Positions 6,620-8,139 of a stretch of DNA of 8,139 nucleotides are shown here, piece after piece. The number at the start of each line of letters is the position of its first letter. The stretch's first letter is position 1. Source of the DNA: Bacteroides sp. (GTDB lineage: Bacteria; Bacteroidota; Bacteroidia; Bacteroidales; SM23-62); assembly GCA_030592145.1 (NCBI GenBank), contig JAUVKJ010000064.1:1-8139 (forward strand), written 5' to 3'. Under the pieces are notes generated by a model, which was not told where the DNA came from, did no database searches, and worked only from the letters and a program-made list of their open reading frames with translations. The translations under genes were made by a program, and so were the position numbers.

Positions 6620-7546
6620 ATGGACACCCCTGCCCATAATAGCCTGAAGATCAGGAAAAAAGCTCTGGAACTGGACTTTCTCGATTGCGGCATTGCCCGG
6701 GCGGAGTTTCTTGAAGAAGATGCACCAAGACTGAGAACCTGGCTGAAAAATGGATTCCACGGGGATATGGGGTATATGGAGAACCATTTCGGTAAACGCG
6801 TGGATCCCCGCAGGCTTGTCGAAGGAGGCCGCTCGCTCATCGTGGTGCTGCAGAATTACCATACTACAGAAAAACAGCGGGATCCGGAAGCTCCCCGAAT
6901 TTCCAGGTATGCATACGGAAAAGACTATCACAAGATCGTACGCAAAAAACTCAAGTCACTTCTTTCCTGGATGCAGGAAGAAATGGGTCCCGTCCGGGGA
7001 AGGATCTTTGTCGATTCCGCCCCGGTACTGGAAAGGGCCTGGGCCGCCAGGGCCGGTCTTGGATGGATCGGTAAGCATTCCCTGCTGCTGAACCCGAAAT
7101 ACGGATCCTGGTTTTTCCTGGGGGTGATTATCTGCGACCTGGAACTGGAAGCTGACAGCCCTATGAATGAATATTGCGGGGACTGCACCCGCTGCATCGA
7201 TGCATGCCCCACTCAAGCTATTCTTCCCGGCAGAACGGTGGATGCCTCACGTTGCCTGTCCTACCTGACGATCGAGAACCGGGAGCCGGAGATCCCGGCA
7301 GAATTCAGCGATCGGATGAAAGGCTGGGCTTTCGGCTGTGATATCTGCCAGGAAGTTTGTCCCTGGAACAAGAATGCCCACCCCCACCGGGAAGAATGGC
7401 TGAAGCCCCGCCCCGGGCTCCTCGAAATGAGCCGGGAAGAATGGATGAAAATGGACGAAACCAGGTTCCACGAATTATTCGAGAGTTCCGCTGTTAAACG
7501 TGCTAAATTCGAGGGTCTTCGCCGTAACCTCGACTTCCTGCGCTAA
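6620..7546 (+). CDS. queG: Epoxyqueuosine reductase QueG
   Basis: QueG reduces epoxyqueuosine to queuosine at position 34 of tRNAs for Asp, Asn, His and Tyr, using cobalamin and two [4Fe-4S] clusters, in the cytoplasm. The 308-residue protein has the N-terminal cobalamin-dependent reductase domain with RISRYAYGKDYH (93-104), FVDSAPVLERAWAARAGLGW (130-149; Asp132 is the likely general acid) and GKHSLLLNPKYGSWFFLG. A ferredoxin-like region follows, with Cys186, 189, 192, 196 (CGDCTRCIDACP), Cys212 (RCLSY) and Cys240, 243, 247 (CDICQEVCPW): eight cysteines, enough for two clusters. It ends with SAVKRAKFEGLRRN. It lacks the extra C-terminal HEAT-like part of E. coli QueG (379 residues). It starts 35 nt after the DUF59 gene on the same strand, so it is probably read through from suf. 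A palindromic element begins 4 nt after its stop. Confidence 0.95.
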   Translation: MDTPAHNSLKIRKKALELDFLDCGIARAEFLEEDAPRLRTWLKNGFHGDMGYMENHFGKRVDPRRLVEGGRSLIVVLQNYHTTEKQRDPEAPRISRYAYGKDYHKIVRKKLKSLLSWMQEEMGPVRGRIFVDSAPVLERAWAARAGLGWIGKHSLLLNPKYGSWFFLGVIICDLELEADSPMNEYCGDCTRCIDACPTQAILPGRTVDASRCLSYLTIENREPEIPAEFSDRMKGWAFGCDICQEVCPWNKNAHPHREEWLKPRPGLLEMSREEWMKMDETRFHELFESSAVKRAKFEGLRRNLDFLR

Positions 7547-7550
7547 ACTC

Positions 7551-7772
7551 GCAAACCCTACTGAAAATTCGTTTCTAATATTGGCGGCATTTTTAAACAA
7601 GGCGCCTTTCAAAATTTGCAAGCTTAAGGCATTGATTAGCCCGTCGCTGAATTTTGCGCCGGTAAACGCAAAATGTAGGCTCCTAAGCCAACAATGCCGT
7701 AAGCATGAATGCAAATTTTGCAGCGCCAGTTTAAGAGATGCCGGCAGAGAGTGAATTTTCAGTAGGGTTTGC
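7551..7772. repeat. 222-bp long imperfect palindrome with 20-bp terminal inverted repeats (MITE-like)
   Basis: The ends are perfect 20-bp inverted repeats: 7551-7570 (starting GCAAACCCTACTG) and 7753-7772. Inside them, further arms pair in order: GGCGC 7601-7605 with GCGCC 7723-7727; CAAAATTTGC 7610-7619 with GCAAATTTTG 7711-7720; 7622-7634 with 7692-7704 (12 of 13 match); and a central hairpin at 7651-7674. Nearly the whole element can therefore fold into one long stem with small bulges. It fills the gap between the convergent queG and yjbQ genes and contains no plausible gene. I see no transposase and no obvious target duplication. It could be a non-autonomous mobile repeat, a bidirectional terminator, or both; only the structure is certain. 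Confidence 0.85.
7651..7674. other. Central hairpin of the palindromic element
   Basis: ATTTTGCG (7651-7658) and CGCAAAAT (7667-7674) form a perfect 8-bp stem around the 8-base loop CCGGTAAA. The AATTTTGC/GCGCC wording of this core recurs in the outer arms (7601-7619 inverted, 7714-7727 direct), so the element seems built from repeated use of one short module. Confidence 0.7.
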
Positions 7773-8139
7773 TATTCCGAATCAACCACGGTTACAACGA
7801 TTCGCCGTATATCCCGCGGGCCGTCAAACTCGCAGAGGAAAATATTCTGCCAGGTTGATAATCCAAGCTCCCCGCTGAGGATGGGGACGGTTTCCGATGG
7901 ACCCACAATGCCGGCCTTCAGATGGGCATCCCCGTTGTTGTCCTGGGCATCGTGCTCCCAGACCCCGGAAGGAATAAGTTTCCGCAGGAGGGTGATCACA
8001 TCATTCTGCACCGATTCATCCCAGTTCTCCTGTATCATTATGGCAGCCGTAGCTCCCTGCACATAGACAGAAACCATGCCGTTCCGGATATCGCTCTTCC
8101 TGACGGATGCCTTAACCTGGGCGGTAATGTCATAGAGCC
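7772..8139 (-). CDS. YjbQ family protein (UPF0047), C-terminal part (cut by window edge)
   Basis: The visible 121 residues belong to the YjbQ/UPF0047 family (TIGR00149), some members of which show secondary thiamine-phosphate synthase activity; the physiological role is unsettled. Family features in order are LYDITAQVKASVRKS near the cut end, GATAAIMIQENWD, NNGDAHLKAGIVGPS (conserved Asp and His), LSTWQNIFLCEFDGPR, and a C-terminal IRRIVVTVVDSE. The reading frame continues to the right edge, and judging from usual lengths of 130-140 residues about 10-20 N-terminal residues lie outside, so the internal ATG 8075-8077 is not the start. The stop codon TAG occupies 7772-7774; its last base is also the outermost base of the palindrome's right arm. 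The gene converges on queG. Two thiamine-linked families flank the suf operon (thiL and this), probably by coincidence. Confidence 0.9.
   Translation of the reverse strand, partial: LYDITAQVKASVRKSDIRNGMVSVYVQGATAAIMIQENWDESVQNDVITLLRKLIPSGVWEHDAQDNNGDAHLKAGIVGPSETVPILSGELGLSTWQNIFLCEFDGPRDIRRIVVTVVDSE

Noticed and set aside
7500..7754. Open frames on both strands across the queG-yjbQ gap (84 codons plus, 79 codons minus)
   Set aside because: The plus frame begins inside queG in the wrong phase, both run through the palindrome, and neither shows a domain or a ribosome binding site.
7551..7772. Integron attC site or a complete insertion sequence
   Set aside because: No attC-type core (GTTRRRY/RYYYAAC) pair is placed at the ends, no integrase or transposase is encoded, and 222 bp is too short for an autonomous element.

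Overview
The window is a Bacteroidota-type chromosomal segment, probably from an environmental Bacteroidales or Marinilabiliales-like organism. Three things suggest this: the compact order sufB-sufC-sufD-sufS-sufE plus a DUF59 gene, generally weak Shine-Dalgarno sequences, and copies of the Bacteroidota -7 promoter box TAnnTTTG (exact at 763-770 and 5782-5789). The species cannot be named from this sequence.

Layout: (1) positions 1-696, minus strand, hold the N-terminal 232 codons of thiL, running off the left edge. (2) 697-830 is the divergent intergenic region, with a good -7 box and a clear ribosome binding site for sufB. (3) 831-6584, plus strand, is a complete SUF iron-sulfur cluster assembly operon: sufB, sufC, sufD, sufS, sufE and a SufT-like DUF59 gene. 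Gaps are 11-47 nt, except for a 98-nt sufC-sufD gap filled by a 16-bp tandem repeat and a hairpin. (4) 6620-7546 is queG, 35 nt after the DUF59 gene and on the same strand. (5) 7551-7772 is a 222-bp imperfect palindrome with perfect 20-bp terminal inverted repeats, filling the space between two convergent genes. (6) 7772-8139, minus strand, is the C-terminal part of a YjbQ-family gene, running off the right edge.

How the genes work together: SufS removes sulfur from cysteine as a persulfide, SufE carries it, and the SufB-SufC-SufD scaffold ATPase builds the cluster. The DUF59 protein is thought to help maturation or delivery to apo-proteins. QueG carries two [4Fe-4S] clusters and is therefore a consumer of the pathway encoded in front of it. 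Catalytic residues of SufB, SufC, SufD, SufS and SufE are all present, so the operon looks functional.

Most of the window is ordinary housekeeping sequence. The parts worth a second look are the long palindrome at 7551-7772, the tandem repeat and hairpin inside the suf operon, the substituted dimer-interface and active-site-loop positions in SufS, and the C-terminal CxxCxxxC of SufD. I see no phage, CRISPR, transposase, tRNA or rRNA, and no gap of more than 300 bases without a gene.
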